Position numbers and translations under genes: made by a program. From the NCBI GenBank assembly GCA_018335575.1, contig JAGXRT010000093.1, forward strand, positions 1 to 64,000: a stretch of 64,000 nucleotides of DNA, read 5' to 3'. This document shows, piece by piece, positions 7,942-17,272 of this stretch (position 1 is its first letter; every line of letters begins with the position of its first letter). Under the pieces are notes generated by a model, which was not told where the DNA came from, ran no database searches, and saw nothing but the letters and a program-made list of their open reading frames with translations. The DNA is from Bacteroidota bacterium (GTDB lineage Bacteria > Bacteroidota > Bacteroidia > Flavobacteriales > Flavobacteriaceae).

Positions 7942-9303
7942 ATGAAACAAATTTCACAAATAGCCCTGATACTTGTGTTATTATTTACAAGCACAAACGT
8001 CTTTTCTCAAGAATTTTCAGAAGAGTGTACTGTAAAGTATAACTTATTTAGAGGTGATTTTAAAACCAATAACTACGACATGGCCTATGATAATTGGTTA
8101 TGGACGATGGAAAATTGCCCAACATTATCTATCAATATTTATAAAAATGGTATGGATATCGCTGAATATAGATTTAAAAAAGCGACAGGTGCAGAAAAAG
8201 ATAAAGCATTAGCATTGGTAAAACGTGTTGTAGAGCAACGTATAAAATATTACCCAGATGATGATTTAGGAAAAGTGTACAGTGATTATGCAGAATTTAT
8301 GGATGCTGCAGGAGCTACTGATAATGAAGTTTTTGGATTGTTAGACAAAGCGTTTAAAGTAGATCCGACCCGTATGGGAATTAAATCGATGTATCGTTAT
8401 TTTCAAGGTGTAATTGACAGAAATAAAGATACCAATCCTCAATTGGTATTTGACACATATGATGAGTTAGTAGAAGCTGTTGCAACTAAAATGGATAACT
8501 ACTCGAGAGAATTAGAAGATTATGAAAAACGATTGGCTGAAGGACAAACGTTATCACCAACCGAAGAACGTAAAAAGAATGCCTACGAGATAAATCTTGA
8601 AGCTTTAGGTCAAATTGAAGGTGGTTTAGATGATATTATTATTTCAATATCTACTTGTGATCGATTAGTGCCTTTATACACCAAACAATTTGAAGAAAAT
8701 AAAGGAAATGGGGTTTGGTTAAAAAGAGCTGTTTCTAGAATGTATGCTAAAGAATGTACATCAGACCCATTATACTTTAAGTTGGTAGAAGCATATACTA
8801 AAGCAGATCCATCTCCAGCTGCTTCAATATTCTATGCAAACATATTGTTTGAAAATGGAGAATCAACTAAAGCGTTAAACTATTACAAACAAGCTGTTGA
8901 TCAAGAAACAGATAATTTCAAAAAAGCTGATTATTTGTTGCGTATTGCATCAGAAATGGCAAGGAGAGGAAACAGTTCTGAGGCTAAAAACTACGCTTTA
9001 AGAGCATTAAATCACAGGTCTAATTTAGGACGTGCTTACTTATTAATAGGTACGTTGTATGCAGGTAGCGCAAACTCTTGCGGAAATGATGAGTTTTCAA
9101 AAAGAATGGTTTACGTTGCAGCTCTAGAAAAAGCTTATAAAGCTAAAGCAGTTGACCCTAGTATTTCATCTTTGGCAGATCGTTATATAAGTAGTTATAG
9201 TGCAAACATTCCTACTAAAAAATTAGTATTTGTTGAAGGTAAAGAATCTGGTGCTTCGTTTAGAATTGGATGTTGGATAAATGAAACTGTAAGAATTCCG
9301 TAA
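7942..9303 (+). CDS. Exported tetratricopeptide-repeat protein
   Basis: Signal peptide MKQISQIALILVLLFTSTNVFS, then about 430 residues of helix-rich sequence with TPR-like repeats (clear near residues 285-380, e.g. AASIFYANILFENGESTKAL). TPR proteins act as binding scaffolds; here probably periplasmic or outer-membrane attached. I chose ATG at 7942 over the GTG at 7936 because it gives a normal signal peptide. It is 19 nt after the barrel gene and 7 nt before lptC, so these are probably co-transcribed. Confidence 0.8.
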   Translation: MKQISQIALILVLLFTSTNVFSQEFSEECTVKYNLFRGDFKTNNYDMAYDNWLWTMENCPTLSINIYKNGMDIAEYRFKKATGAEKDKALALVKRVVEQRIKYYPDDDLGKVYSDYAEFMDAAGATDNEVFGLLDKAFKVDPTRMGIKSMYRYFQGVIDRNKDTNPQLVFDTYDELVEAVATKMDNYSRELEDYEKRLAEGQTLSPTEERKKNAYEINLEALGQIEGGLDDIIISISTCDRLVPLYTKQFEENKGNGVWLKRAVSRMYAKECTSDPLYFKLVEAYTKADPSPAASIFYANILFENGESTKALNYYKQAVDQETDNFKKADYLLRIASEMARRGNSSEAKNYALRALNHRSNLGRAYLLIGTLYAGSANSCGNDEFSKRMVYVAALEKAYKAKAVDPSISSLADRYISSYSANIPTKKLVFVEGKESGASFRIGCWINETVRIP

Positions 9304-9310
9304 GGATTTC

Positions 9311-9877
9311 ATGAAACACTTATTAAATATTATTATTAAAAACATTGCTATTACAGTTGTAGTAGCAATGTTTTTTGCATGTAACAACAATTCACAAAAA
9401 GTTCAGGATTTTTTATCTGATCAAAACTTGCCAATAGGTGTAGCTGAAAACATAAAACATGTTTATACAGATTCTGGCTTTGTTAAATCAAAATTATTTG
9501 CTCCACTTTTGCTCGATTTTAGCAATAGAAAAGAACATCCTTATAGCGAGTTTCCTAAGGGATTAAAAGTAATCAGCTTTGATGCAAACGGAGATTCAAT
9601 TACAGTTTCCAGTAATTATGGAATTAGCTATTCAAAAACAAGTGTCACTGAAATAAAAGATGGCGTTACGATTGAAAATCACCGACAAAAAATTACACTT
9701 AAGACCCAGCAGCTTTTCTGGGATCAAAAAACACACTTTTTTTATACAGAAAAAGACTTCATTTTAACTACAGTAAATGACACTATTTATGGTTATGGGT
9801 TCGAATCTAATGAACAGCTTACCAATTGGAATATGCGTAGAACCAAAGGAAATATATATGTAAAAGATATAGAGTAA
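9311..9877 (+). CDS. lptC: LPS export protein LptC (lipoprotein form)
   Basis: Single-span or lipid-anchored periplasmic component of the Lpt bridge, handing lipopolysaccharide from LptB2FG to LptA. 188 residues; a hydrophobic leader ends in the lipobox FFAC with Cys24 as possible lipid site. The rest shows the LptC pattern of short beta strands, with SNYGISYSKTSVTEIKDGV and a C-terminal stretch NWNMRRTKGNIYV. Context in an envelope cluster agrees. Sequence similarity to E. coli LptC is low, so the call rests on fold pattern and gene position. Confidence 0.8.
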   Translation: MKHLLNIIIKNIAITVVVAMFFACNNNSQKVQDFLSDQNLPIGVAENIKHVYTDSGFVKSKLFAPLLLDFSNRKEHPYSEFPKGLKVISFDANGDSITVSSNYGISYSKTSVTEIKDGVTIENHRQKITLKTQQLFWDQKTHFFYTEKDFILTTVNDTIYGYGFESNEQLTNWNMRRTKGNIYVKDIE

Positions 9878-9943
9878 TAAACTTTTCGTTACTTAATTAT
9901 ATTTTTACGTATTTTTAACTGAATTAAATCTGAAATTGTATAA

Positions 9944-11197
9944 ATGGCATTAATTACTGTAATTATAGTTTCCATCGTATTATCGGCCTTTTTTTCTGGA
10001 ATGGAAATGGCGTTTGTTTCTGCCAATAGATTACAAATAGAAATCGACAAGAAAAAAGAAGGTTATATTGCTAGAATTCTCGGAAAATTAACTAAAAGAT
10101 CTTCGAAATTTATAACAACCATGCTAGTTGGTAACAACATCGCATTAGTTGTTTACAGTTTGTACATGGGAGAGTATTTAGTTAAATATTTAGATCTAAA
10201 TAACTACAATTTATATACAACCTTACTTATCCAAACAGGAATTTCATCCCTTATAATTTTATTTACAGCCGAGTTTTTACCAAAAGTTTTTTTTAGAATA
10301 TATGCTGATGAAGTTTTAAGAGTATTTGCTATTCCGGCTTATATATTTTATTTAATTTTCAATTATTTCTCAGATTTAATAAGTGCTATATCTGATTTTA
10401 TATTGCGTTTTATTTTTAAATCTACACCAAATGAAGATTTAAAAGAATTTAGTAAAGAGGAATTAGGTAACTATATTTCTCAGCAGTTAGAAAATGCAAA
10501 GGACGAAGAAGAAGTTGATTCGGAAATTCAAATATTTCAAAATGCTTTAGAGTTTAATACCATCAAAGCTAGAGAAGTGATGATTCCGAGAACAGAAATT
10601 AATGCCATAGAAATTAATGATTCTGTCGAAAATTTAAAAGAACTCTTTATAAAAACAGGAAACTCCAAAATTATTGTATTCAAAAATAACTTAGACGACG
10701 TGTTGGGCTACGCTCATGTTTTTGACATGTTTAATAACTCTACCAGTATCAGTAAAATAGTAAAGCCAATTGAAATGATACCTGAGTCTATGCGAATTAA
10801 TTATGTGCTCAATATTTTAATTAAAAAGCGAAAAAGTATCGCAATTGTGATTGATGAATATGGAGGAACATCAGGGTTGCTTACCTTAGAAGATATTGTA
10901 GAAGTTTTGTTTGGTGATATAGAAGACGAACACGACAAAATTGAGTTGTTAGAACAACAATTAAGTGATAATAAATTTGAGTTTTCTGCTCGCTTAGAAG
11001 TATATTATATCAACGATACGTACAATTTAGATTTACCTGAAGATGAATCCTACGAAACACTTGGCGGTTTATTGATGAATTACACAGAAACTATTCCAGA
11101 ATTAGGAGAAATAATACCTATTGAAAATTATAAATTTACAATTCTAAAGGTATCTTCCAATAAAATTGAATCGGTTTTAGTAGAGGTGTTAGCGTAA
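9944..11197 (+). CDS. CNNM/CBS/CorC-domain membrane protein (hemolysin family)
   Basis: Order of parts: DUF21/CNNM membrane domain (residues 1-150, with FFSGMEMAFVSANR and four hydrophobic helices), two CBS domains (about 185-320, with REVMIPRTE and IAIVIDEYGGTSGLLTLED) and a C-terminal CorC/HlyC domain (about 335-417). These proteins are linked to magnesium or cobalt efflux; the name hemolysin is historical. Length is usual (417). It is 66 nt after lptC and has no terminator before it. Confidence 0.88.
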   Translation: MALITVIIVSIVLSAFFSGMEMAFVSANRLQIEIDKKKEGYIARILGKLTKRSSKFITTMLVGNNIALVVYSLYMGEYLVKYLDLNNYNLYTTLLIQTGISSLIILFTAEFLPKVFFRIYADEVLRVFAIPAYIFYLIFNYFSDLISAISDFILRFIFKSTPNEDLKEFSKEELGNYISQQLENAKDEEEVDSEIQIFQNALEFNTIKAREVMIPRTEINAIEINDSVENLKELFIKTGNSKIIVFKNNLDDVLGYAHVFDMFNNSTSISKIVKPIEMIPESMRINYVLNILIKKRKSIAIVIDEYGGTSGLLTLEDIVEVLFGDIEDEHDKIELLEQQLSDNKFEFSARLEVYYINDTYNLDLPEDESYETLGGLLMNYTETIPELGEIIPIENYKFTILKVSSNKIESVLVEVLA

Positions 11198-11334
11198 TAA
11201 TAACATCTTTAATTTCACGGCTTTTAGTCTATTAAAATCTTTATTTAAATATCATTGAAATATTGATTATTCATTTTTAAAATTGAATACTTAATCGTAT
11301 TTTCGCAGACTAAACTTAAAAGAATTTATTTAAA

Positions 11335-13464
11335 ATGGCGATTTTATCCAAAATTAGAGAACGATCAGTATTTTTAATCGTTATAATTGGTTTGGCTTTA
11401 TTTGCATTCGTTGCAAGTCCTTCAGATATTATGAAATTTTTCGATTCATCCAAAGTACATGCTATTGGAGAAGTTAATGGAGAAGATTTAAGCAGGGAAG
11501 ATTTTGCAAATCAAGTAGAAAATTATAAAGCAAATTACGGCGGGAATATTTCTCAAACTCAAGCAATGAATGCTATTTGGGAAAATATGGTAAGTGAGCA
11601 AATTTTCAAAACACAATTAGAGAAAGCCGGTATTGTAATTGGAGAAAAAGATGTTTGGGATGCAATTGTGTCATTACCTGCGATTCAAAACGGTCAGCTT
11701 TTCAAAAATGAAGCAGGATTGTTTGATGAAGATAAATTAAAAGAATACATCGCATCGTTAAAAGAAAGTGCAGAGGTTGGAGATAGCGCTGGTTGGGCAG
11801 AATGGTTAAGAACAGAAAAAAGCATCCGTGTAAATTTAGAGCGTACAACATATTCTAATTTAGTAAGTGTTGGATTAGGTGCAACATTAAAAGAAGGGGA
11901 GCGTGCTTATATGTTTTCCAACACCAAAATTAATGGGCAATTTGTGCAGCTTCCATATTCATCTATTGATGATAAAGATATTACTATAACAGATGATGAA
12001 ATAAAAAAATATATTAGCAAGCGCCAAAAAGAGTTTAAAGTAGAAGAAATGCGTGATATTAAATACGTTAAATTTGATATAAAAGCATCTGCTGCCGATG
12101 AAAAAGCTATAAGAGACGAAATCTATTATTTATTAAAAGATAGAGAAGAGTACAATGCAAGTTCTAAAACTACTGAGTTTGTTGAAGGATTTGCAAACAA
12201 TACTGCGCCTAAAGAATACGTAAATAAATATTCTGACACCAAGTTTAGAGATCAATTTATTTTTAAAGGAGATTTAAACGGATCTTATGTTGATAGCTTG
12301 TTTAATTTATCAACTGGTGGCATGTATGGTCCGTACCGCGATGGCAACGAATTAAAAGTTTCTAAAATTGTTGAAAAGAAAGAAGTTCCATCGGTAAGTG
12401 CAAGTCATATATTAATATCTTTTGTTGGTGCAGAAAGAGCCAATCCATCCGTTACAAGATCAAAAGAAGAAGCTCAAGTAAAAGCGAACGAATTATTAAC
12501 TCAAGCAAAAGTAGCTGGAGCAGATTTTGCATCTTTAGCTATGCAAAACTCAGAAGACGGTTCAGCGCAAAGTGGTGGAAGTCTTGGTTGGTTTAAAGAA
12601 GGAGATATGGTTGCTGAGTTTAACGATTTTTCTTTTAACAATGCCAAAGGTTCAATTGGTTTAGTAGAAACTATATTTGGTTATCATGTAATTAAAATTG
12701 ATGATAAGAAAAGTGACTTAGGAATTAAAGTAGCAACTTTAAGCAGAAAAGTATTGCCATCAGAAGAAACAGAAAATTTAATATTTGAAAACGCAGAAAC
12801 TTTTGCGTCTCAATTAGCAGAAGGAAAAGATTTTTCTACCTTGGTTAACGAAAATAAATATCAAGAAATACTTGTAAATGATTTAAAACCATTGGATGAA
12901 TTTGTAATGGGCTTAAATTCACAACGTCAAATTGTCTTATGGGCATTTGAAAAAGATAATAAAGTTGGTAACAGCAGACGATTTGATATTGAACAAGGTT
13001 ATGTAGTAGCAGTATTAGTAGGTAAAACTCCAGCTGGTTTAGCTCCTGTTGCTAAAGTATCAGACAGGGTAAAACCTATTTTAATTAAAGAGAAAAAAGC
13101 TGCTATTTTAAAAGAGAAAATGTCTGGTACTACCTTAGATGCAATTGCAAAAGCCAATAAAACCATCGTTAAAAATATAGCAAATATTACTCAAGAATCT
13201 CCATTGTTAGAAGGAGTTGGATATGAACCAGCTGTTGTAGGAGCATTAGCTGTTTCTAAAGCAGGTATTGTAGTTAAAGGAATTCAAGGAAATCAAGGAG
13301 TATATGCAATATCGGTTGTAAATACTGAAGTTCCTGCTGCTTTACCTAGTTACGAAGTAAATCGCAAGAATGAATTAAGAAAATTACAATCAAGAGGAGG
13401 TCAATTATACAAGGCTTTAAAAGATGCTTCTGATATAAAAGATTACAGAACTAATGTTTACTAA
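11335..13464 (+). CDS. Membrane-anchored peptidyl-prolyl isomerase, SurA/PpiD type
   Basis: 709 residues. An N-terminal membrane anchor (about 13-29) is followed by a SurA-like chaperone region with GEVNGEDLSREDFANQVE, a parvulin domain at about 353-460 (SASHILISF, then SGGSLGWFKEGDMV and FGYHVIKI), and a long C-terminal chaperone region. It should help fold outer-membrane and secreted proteins in the periplasm, tethered to the inner membrane like PpiD. A TATTTTCG box at 11298-11305 is one base off the -7 consensus. Confidence 0.9.
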   Translation: MAILSKIRERSVFLIVIIGLALFAFVASPSDIMKFFDSSKVHAIGEVNGEDLSREDFANQVENYKANYGGNISQTQAMNAIWENMVSEQIFKTQLEKAGIVIGEKDVWDAIVSLPAIQNGQLFKNEAGLFDEDKLKEYIASLKESAEVGDSAGWAEWLRTEKSIRVNLERTTYSNLVSVGLGATLKEGERAYMFSNTKINGQFVQLPYSSIDDKDITITDDEIKKYISKRQKEFKVEEMRDIKYVKFDIKASAADEKAIRDEIYYLLKDREEYNASSKTTEFVEGFANNTAPKEYVNKYSDTKFRDQFIFKGDLNGSYVDSLFNLSTGGMYGPYRDGNELKVSKIVEKKEVPSVSASHILISFVGAERANPSVTRSKEEAQVKANELLTQAKVAGADFASLAMQNSEDGSAQSGGSLGWFKEGDMVAEFNDFSFNNAKGSIGLVETIFGYHVIKIDDKKSDLGIKVATLSRKVLPSEETENLIFENAETFASQLAEGKDFSTLVNENKYQEILVNDLKPLDEFVMGLNSQRQIVLWAFEKDNKVGNSRRFDIEQGYVVAVLVGKTPAGLAPVAKVSDRVKPILIKEKKAAILKEKMSGTTLDAIAKANKTIVKNIANITQESPLLEGVGYEPAVVGALAVSKAGIVVKGIQGNQGVYAISVVNTEVPAALPSYEVNRKNELRKLQSRGGQLYKALKDASDIKDYRTNVY

Positions 13465-13484
13465 TAAATAGTAGTTAATTCTAT

Positions 13485-13516
13485 AAAAAAAACCACGCTT
13501 TTGCGTGGTTTTTTTT
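13485..13516. terminator. Bidirectional terminator between the isomerase gene and rho
   Basis: AACCACGC/GCGTGGTT stem at 13491-13510, loop TTTT, with six A before and six T after, so it can end both convergent units. Confidence 0.88.
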
Positions 13517-13533
13517 ATTAAATAAAAATTGAA

Positions 13534-15216
13534 TTATTTGTTCATCGAAATTAAAAACTCCTGATTTGAAATAGTACCTTTTATACGATTACTTAGAAAT
13601 TCCATAGCTTCTATAGGATTCATATCAGCTAAATATTTACGCAATACCCACATACGTTGTAAGGTAGTTTCATCGTGTAATAAATCATCTCTGCGTGTGC
13701 TTGATTTTACTAAATCAATAGCAGGGTAAATTCTTCTGTTAGAAATATTTCTGTCTAACTGAAGTTCCATATTACCAGTTCCTTTAAATTCTTCAAAAAT
13801 AACTTCGTCCATCTTAGAACCTGTATCTGTTAATGCAGTTGCAACGATTGTTAATGAACCGCCATTTTCTATATTACGAGCAGCACCAAAAAAACGTTTA
13901 GGTTTGTGTAATGCGTTTGCATCAATACCTCCAGATAATATTTTTCCGGATGCCGGAGAAACAGTGTTATATGCTCTCGCTAAACGTGTAATAGAATCTA
14001 ATAAAATAACAACATCGTGTCCACACTCTACCAATCGTTTTGCTTTTTCTAAAACAATGTTGGCAACTTTAACGTGCTTTTCTGCAGGCTCATCAAAGGT
14101 AGATGCTACAACTTCGCCTTTAACACTGCGCTGCATATCTGTAACTTCTTCAGGACGTTCATCAATCAATAATATTATTTGATAAACTTCTGGGTGATTG
14201 GCAGCGATGGCATTGGCAATGTCTTTTAACAACATTGTTTTACCTGTTTTAGGTTGCGAAACAATCATGGCACGTTGTCCTTTTCCAATAGGCGAAAACA
14301 AATCCATGATACGTGTAGATAGTGTATGACGATGTCCTGCTAAATTAAATTTTTCTTCAGGGAAAAGTGGAGTCAAATGTTCAAAAGAAACGCGATCTCT
14401 TACAACATTTGGATTTAAACCATTAATTTTGGAAACTCTAATTAAAGGGAAATATTTTTCACCTTCTTTTGGTGGTCTTACATTTCCAGTAACGGTATCT
14501 CCGGTTTTTAGGCCAAATAATTTTATTTGAGATGAAGAAACGTAAATATCATCAGGTGAAGATAAATAACTATAGTCTGATGATCGTAAAAAACCATAAC
14601 CATCTGGCATCATTTCTAAAACACCTTCACTTTTAATTATTCCATCAAACTCAAAATCAGGCTCTTTATACTTACTTTGGTGCTTATTCTTTTTAGCTTC
14701 AGTATCTTTTTCTTGTTTAGTTTCCTGTTTTACAACAACTTTTTTTTCTTTTTTTAATTCCGTTTGTTCATCGGAAGTTGAATCTTGTTCGATTACAGTT
14801 GGTTCTGAAATCTCTGATACTTCTTCGTTGTTTATAGGAGTTGGTTTAACAATTTTTTTGTGTTTATGCGTTTTTGATGGTTTTTTTTGGTTTTCTGAAC
14901 TTGTTTTTGGTTGAGTTTCAGAAGTAATTTTTATAGTTTCTATAACCGGTTCGGTATTCATTTCTGAAAATAGATTTTCAGATTTAGGAGTTTCTGATGC
15001 AAGGTTTGAAACGGTTTTTGTAATTCTTTTTCTTTTAGGTTTATCAGATTTAGCTTTAATAGGCGCAATAGAAGAAGGTTTTGCAGCCTGAATGTCGAGT
15101 ATTTGATAAATTAACTCTTGTTTTTTTAACGTTTTAAATTTAGGAACGTTGATACTTTCAGCTATTTCCAATAAATCTGCAAGGCTTTTTTCCTTGAGTT
15201 GTGAAATGTCAAACAT
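13534..15216 (-). CDS. rho: Transcription termination factor Rho with disordered insert
   Basis: Hexameric RNA-dependent ATPase that ends transcription. Parts: Rho-N domain (1-43), a long low-complexity region rich in Lys, Glu, Thr, Ser and Pro (about 45-184), the cold-shock-like RNA-binding domain (about 188-262, with [16 protein letters not shown]), and the RecA-like motor with Walker A QPKTGKTM (321-328) and [11 protein letters not shown]. coli Rho has 419 residues, so the extra length is almost all the insert, which is usual in Bacteroidota. It is a single-gene unit on the minus strand. Confidence 0.97.
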   Translation of the reverse strand: MFDISQLKEKSLADLLEIAESINVPKFKTLKKQELIYQILDIQAAKPSSIAPIKAKSDKPKRKRITKTVSNLASETPKSENLFSEMNTEPVIETIKITSETQPKTSSENQKKPSKTHKHKKIVKPTPINNEEVSEISEPTVIEQDSTSDEQTELKKEKKVVVKQETKQEKDTEAKKNKHQSKYKEPDFEFDGIIKSEGVLEMMPDGYGFLRSSDYSYLSSPDDIYVSSSQIKLFGLKTGDTVTGNVRPPKEGEKYFPLIRVSKINGLNPNVVRDRVSFEHLTPLFPEEKFNLAGHRHTLSTRIMDLFSPIGKGQRAMIVSQPKTGKTMLLKDIANAIAANHPEVYQIILLIDERPEEVTDMQRSVKGEVVASTFDEPAEKHVKVANIVLEKAKRLVECGHDVVILLDSITRLARAYNTVSPASGKILSGGIDANALHKPKRFFGAARNIENGGSLTIVATALTDTGSKMDEVIFEEFKGTGNMELQLDRNISNRRIYPAIDLVKSSTRRDDLLHDETTLQRMWVLRKYLADMNPIEAMEFLSNRIKGTISNQEFLISMNK

Positions 15217-15319
15217 TAGGTTTTTAAATTTTAATTAATATTAAGGGATATAATAATGAACGATACAAATGTTAAATGGATGGAGTTTGTTTAATAGCAG
15301 AGACTTAGCTATTGCTGAG

Positions 15320-15327
15320 CAAATATA
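15320..15327 (-). promoter_or_regulatory. Putative -7 element for rho
   Basis: TATATTTG on the minus strand, an exact TAnnTTTG match. It predicts a leader of about 100 nt before rho. No TTG at the expected distance. Confidence 0.4.
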
Positions 15328-15373
15328 CAATAATTTTTTATAAAATAACTTTTACATTGAAAAAAGAATAGCG

Positions 15374-15381
15374 TATTTTTG
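15374..15381 (+). promoter_or_regulatory. Putative -7 element for the DUF4293 gene
   Basis: TATTTTTG matches TAnnTTTG; predicted start about 15 nt before the ATG at 15400. Confidence 0.45.
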
Positions 15382-15399
15382 TGACACTTAAAATAGGAT

Positions 15400-15834
15400 A
15401 TGATTCAAAGAATACAAACTGTTTATTTACTCTGTGCCTCCCTGATTTCTGGAGTTGTAGTTTTGTTTGTGAATTTTGGACAATCGAGTGATGGAAGTGT
15501 GTTAAATTTTATTGATTTCTTTAATAATGATAGCAACTTATTATTAACAACTGGATTGTTATTTTATTTATCATCACTTTTATCTTTCATAGCTATTTTT
15601 CTATACCTTAAAAGAACTAAACAACTTCTTATAGGTAAGATAAATTTAGCTCTTAATTTGTTAATAATTTTTATGCTTATATACTATTTGCAAAGCTTAT
15701 CTGGAGAAATTTTAATTTCGATGAAAGGTATTGGGGTTGCTTTACCATTGTTTACAAGCGTGCTAATTTTGTTAGCCAACAAAGCAATACGTAAAGATGA
15801 AAACCTCGTAAAATCTGTAGATAGATTAAGGTAA
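15400..15834 (+). CDS. DUF4293 family membrane protein
   Basis: 144 residues with four hydrophobic helices (about 9-27, 49-70, 78-97, 107-125) and a short charged C-terminus. The start MIQRIQTVYLL and placement divergent from rho match the DUF4293 family of Bacteroidota. Function unknown; it should be an inner-membrane protein. No soluble domain or catalytic motif is visible. Confidence 0.75.
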   Translation: MIQRIQTVYLLCASLISGVVVLFVNFGQSSDGSVLNFIDFFNNDSNLLLTTGLLFYLSSLLSFIAIFLYLKRTKQLLIGKINLALNLLIIFMLIYYLQSLSGEILISMKGIGVALPLFTSVLILLANKAIRKDENLVKSVDRLR

Positions 15835-15858
15835 AGTTTTATTTTAGTATATTTAGTG

Positions 15859-15888
15859 AAGAAACCCATTTGAAAAAATGGGTTTCTT
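15859..15888 (+). terminator. Hairpin terminator of the DUF4293 gene
   Basis: Perfect 13-bp stem AAGAAACCCATTT/AAATGGGTTTCTT with loop GAAA, but no long T run behind it. Confidence 0.6.
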
Positions 15889-15973
15889 GTTATATAACGG
15901 TTTTCCGTTAACTAAAAATATCCTATATTTAGTGATTGAATAAGATGTTTTTAAACTTTAATTTAGCTTACGA

Positions 15974-16645
15974 ATGAAATCGAGAAAAATTTCGGTACAC
16001 ATTGCAGACGATCACAAGATTATAATTGACGGGATAATTGCAGTATTAGAAGACGAAGAAGATATTGATGTTGTAGGATTTTCTACTGATGGAACAGAAT
16101 TAATAAATTGGTATAAAAATAATAACAAATGTGATGTTCTTATTTTGGATATCAATATGCCAGAAATTAGTGGCGTTGACGTTCTTTATTTTTTAAAGCA
16201 AAGAAATCTGATTCAACCTACCGTTGTTTTATCAAGTTATGATGACATAAAATTGATAAAAGAGGTTTTAAAATTAGGAGTTAAAGGTTTTATTGCTAAA
16301 CGATGTGCAGGTAAACATATTGTTAATGCTATTAGGGCTGTAATTCACGAGGAATCCTATTTTGGACCTAGTATTCAGGAGTTAATTGTTAAAAACTTTT
16401 CTAATAAAACTAGTAAAGTTAACAACGAAATTAGCCAAGATGGTATACATATTAGCTCATTAACAGACAGAGAAATTGAAATTTTAAAGCTAATTGCAGA
16501 CCAAAAAAGCACTCGAGAAATTGCTAATGCGTTATTTATTAGTGTAAATACTGTTGAAACACATCGAAAAAACTTAATAAAAAAAATACAAGTTAAAAAT
16601 GTTGTTGGATTAGCATTGTATGCTGTTAAGCATGAACTTGTTTAA
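15974..16645 (+). CDS. NarL/FixJ-type response regulator (orphan)
   Basis: 223 residues: receiver domain (about 5-125) with acidic pocket ADDHK and probable phospho-acceptor Asp59 in LILDINMPE, then a LuxR-type helix-turn-helix (about 155-217, LTDREIEILKLIA and SVNTVETHRKNL). It should be a DNA-binding regulator switched by phosphorylation. No histidine kinase gene is near, so its partner is elsewhere. A 6-bp inverted repeat (15895-15910) lies upstream. Targets cannot be inferred. Confidence 0.92.
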   Translation: MKSRKISVHIADDHKIIIDGIIAVLEDEEDIDVVGFSTDGTELINWYKNNNKCDVLILDINMPEISGVDVLYFLKQRNLIQPTVVLSSYDDIKLIKEVLKLGVKGFIAKRCAGKHIVNAIRAVIHEESYFGPSIQELIVKNFSNKTSKVNNEISQDGIHISSLTDREIEILKLIADQKSTREIANALFISVNTVETHRKNLIKKIQVKNVVGLALYAVKHELV

Positions 16646-16657
16646 ACATTAGGGGGG

Positions 16658-16708
16658 AAGGAGAGACTAATTTAGATGAATTTACTGATTCTAAACTCTC
16701 CTTTTTTT
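16658..16708 (+). terminator. Terminator of the response regulator gene
   Basis: Outer stem AAGGAGAG/CTCTCCTT plus inner TTTAGA/TCTAAA, followed by a T run to 16708. It overlaps the last codons of the convergent phosphodiesterase gene. Confidence 0.65.
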
Positions 16709-17204
16709 ATGCCCTTTTTTCAAGCTCAATTACATTTAAATCGCTTATTTCTTGTCCAGAAACATTAAATTGCAACATGGTTCTTACAGATTGAATTCCG
16801 GTTTTACCTACAGCACCAGGATTCATATGAAGTAATTTTAATTTATTGTCGTACATCACTTTTAAAATGTGAGAATGTCCTGATATAAATAATTTTGGCG
16901 GGTAATTTTGAATTGCTTCTTTAATTCTTAGATCATAATTATTGGGATAACCTCCAATATGTGTTATCCAAACATCTAGCTCTTCACACATAAAACGAAT
17001 ATTCTCTTTAAATTCTGTTCTCATTTTAGCATCATCAATGTTGCCAAAAACTGCTTTTAAGGGTTTTAAATCACTTATAGCATTTACAACATCAAAAGAA
17101 CCGATGTCACCTGCATGCCAAACTTCATCACAAAGTTTTACATATTTTAATATTTGCTCATCAATAAATCCGTGGGTGTCTGACATTAATAAGATTTTTT
17201 TCAT
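16707..17204 (-). CDS. YfcE/MJ0936-type metallophosphoesterase
   Basis: 165 residues carrying the full calcineurin-like metal set: SDTHG, HAGDIGS, GNID, a His in WITHIGG and GHSH. Enzymes of this type are small metal-dependent phosphodiesterases with unclear natural substrates. The gene is convergent with the response regulator and shares its terminator region. No partner gene is evident. Confidence 0.9.
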   Translation of the reverse strand: MKKILLMSDTHGFIDEQILKYVKLCDEVWHAGDIGSFDVVNAISDLKPLKAVFGNIDDAKMRTEFKENIRFMCEELDVWITHIGGYPNNYDLRIKEAIQNYPPKLFISGHSHILKVMYDNKLKLLHMNPGAVGKTGIQSVRTMLQFNVSGQEISDLNVIELEKRA

Positions 17205-17236
17205 TTTACATAACTTTAAGACGGATTAATAATTAG

Positions 17237-17244
17237 TATCTTTG
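17237..17244 (+). promoter_or_regulatory. Putative -7 element for truA
   Basis: TATCTTTG matches TAnnTTTG. Predicted start near 17248, about 25 nt before the truA start codon. Confidence 0.5.
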
Positions 17245-17272
17245 TGTACACAAACAAATGTAATCAATCCAA

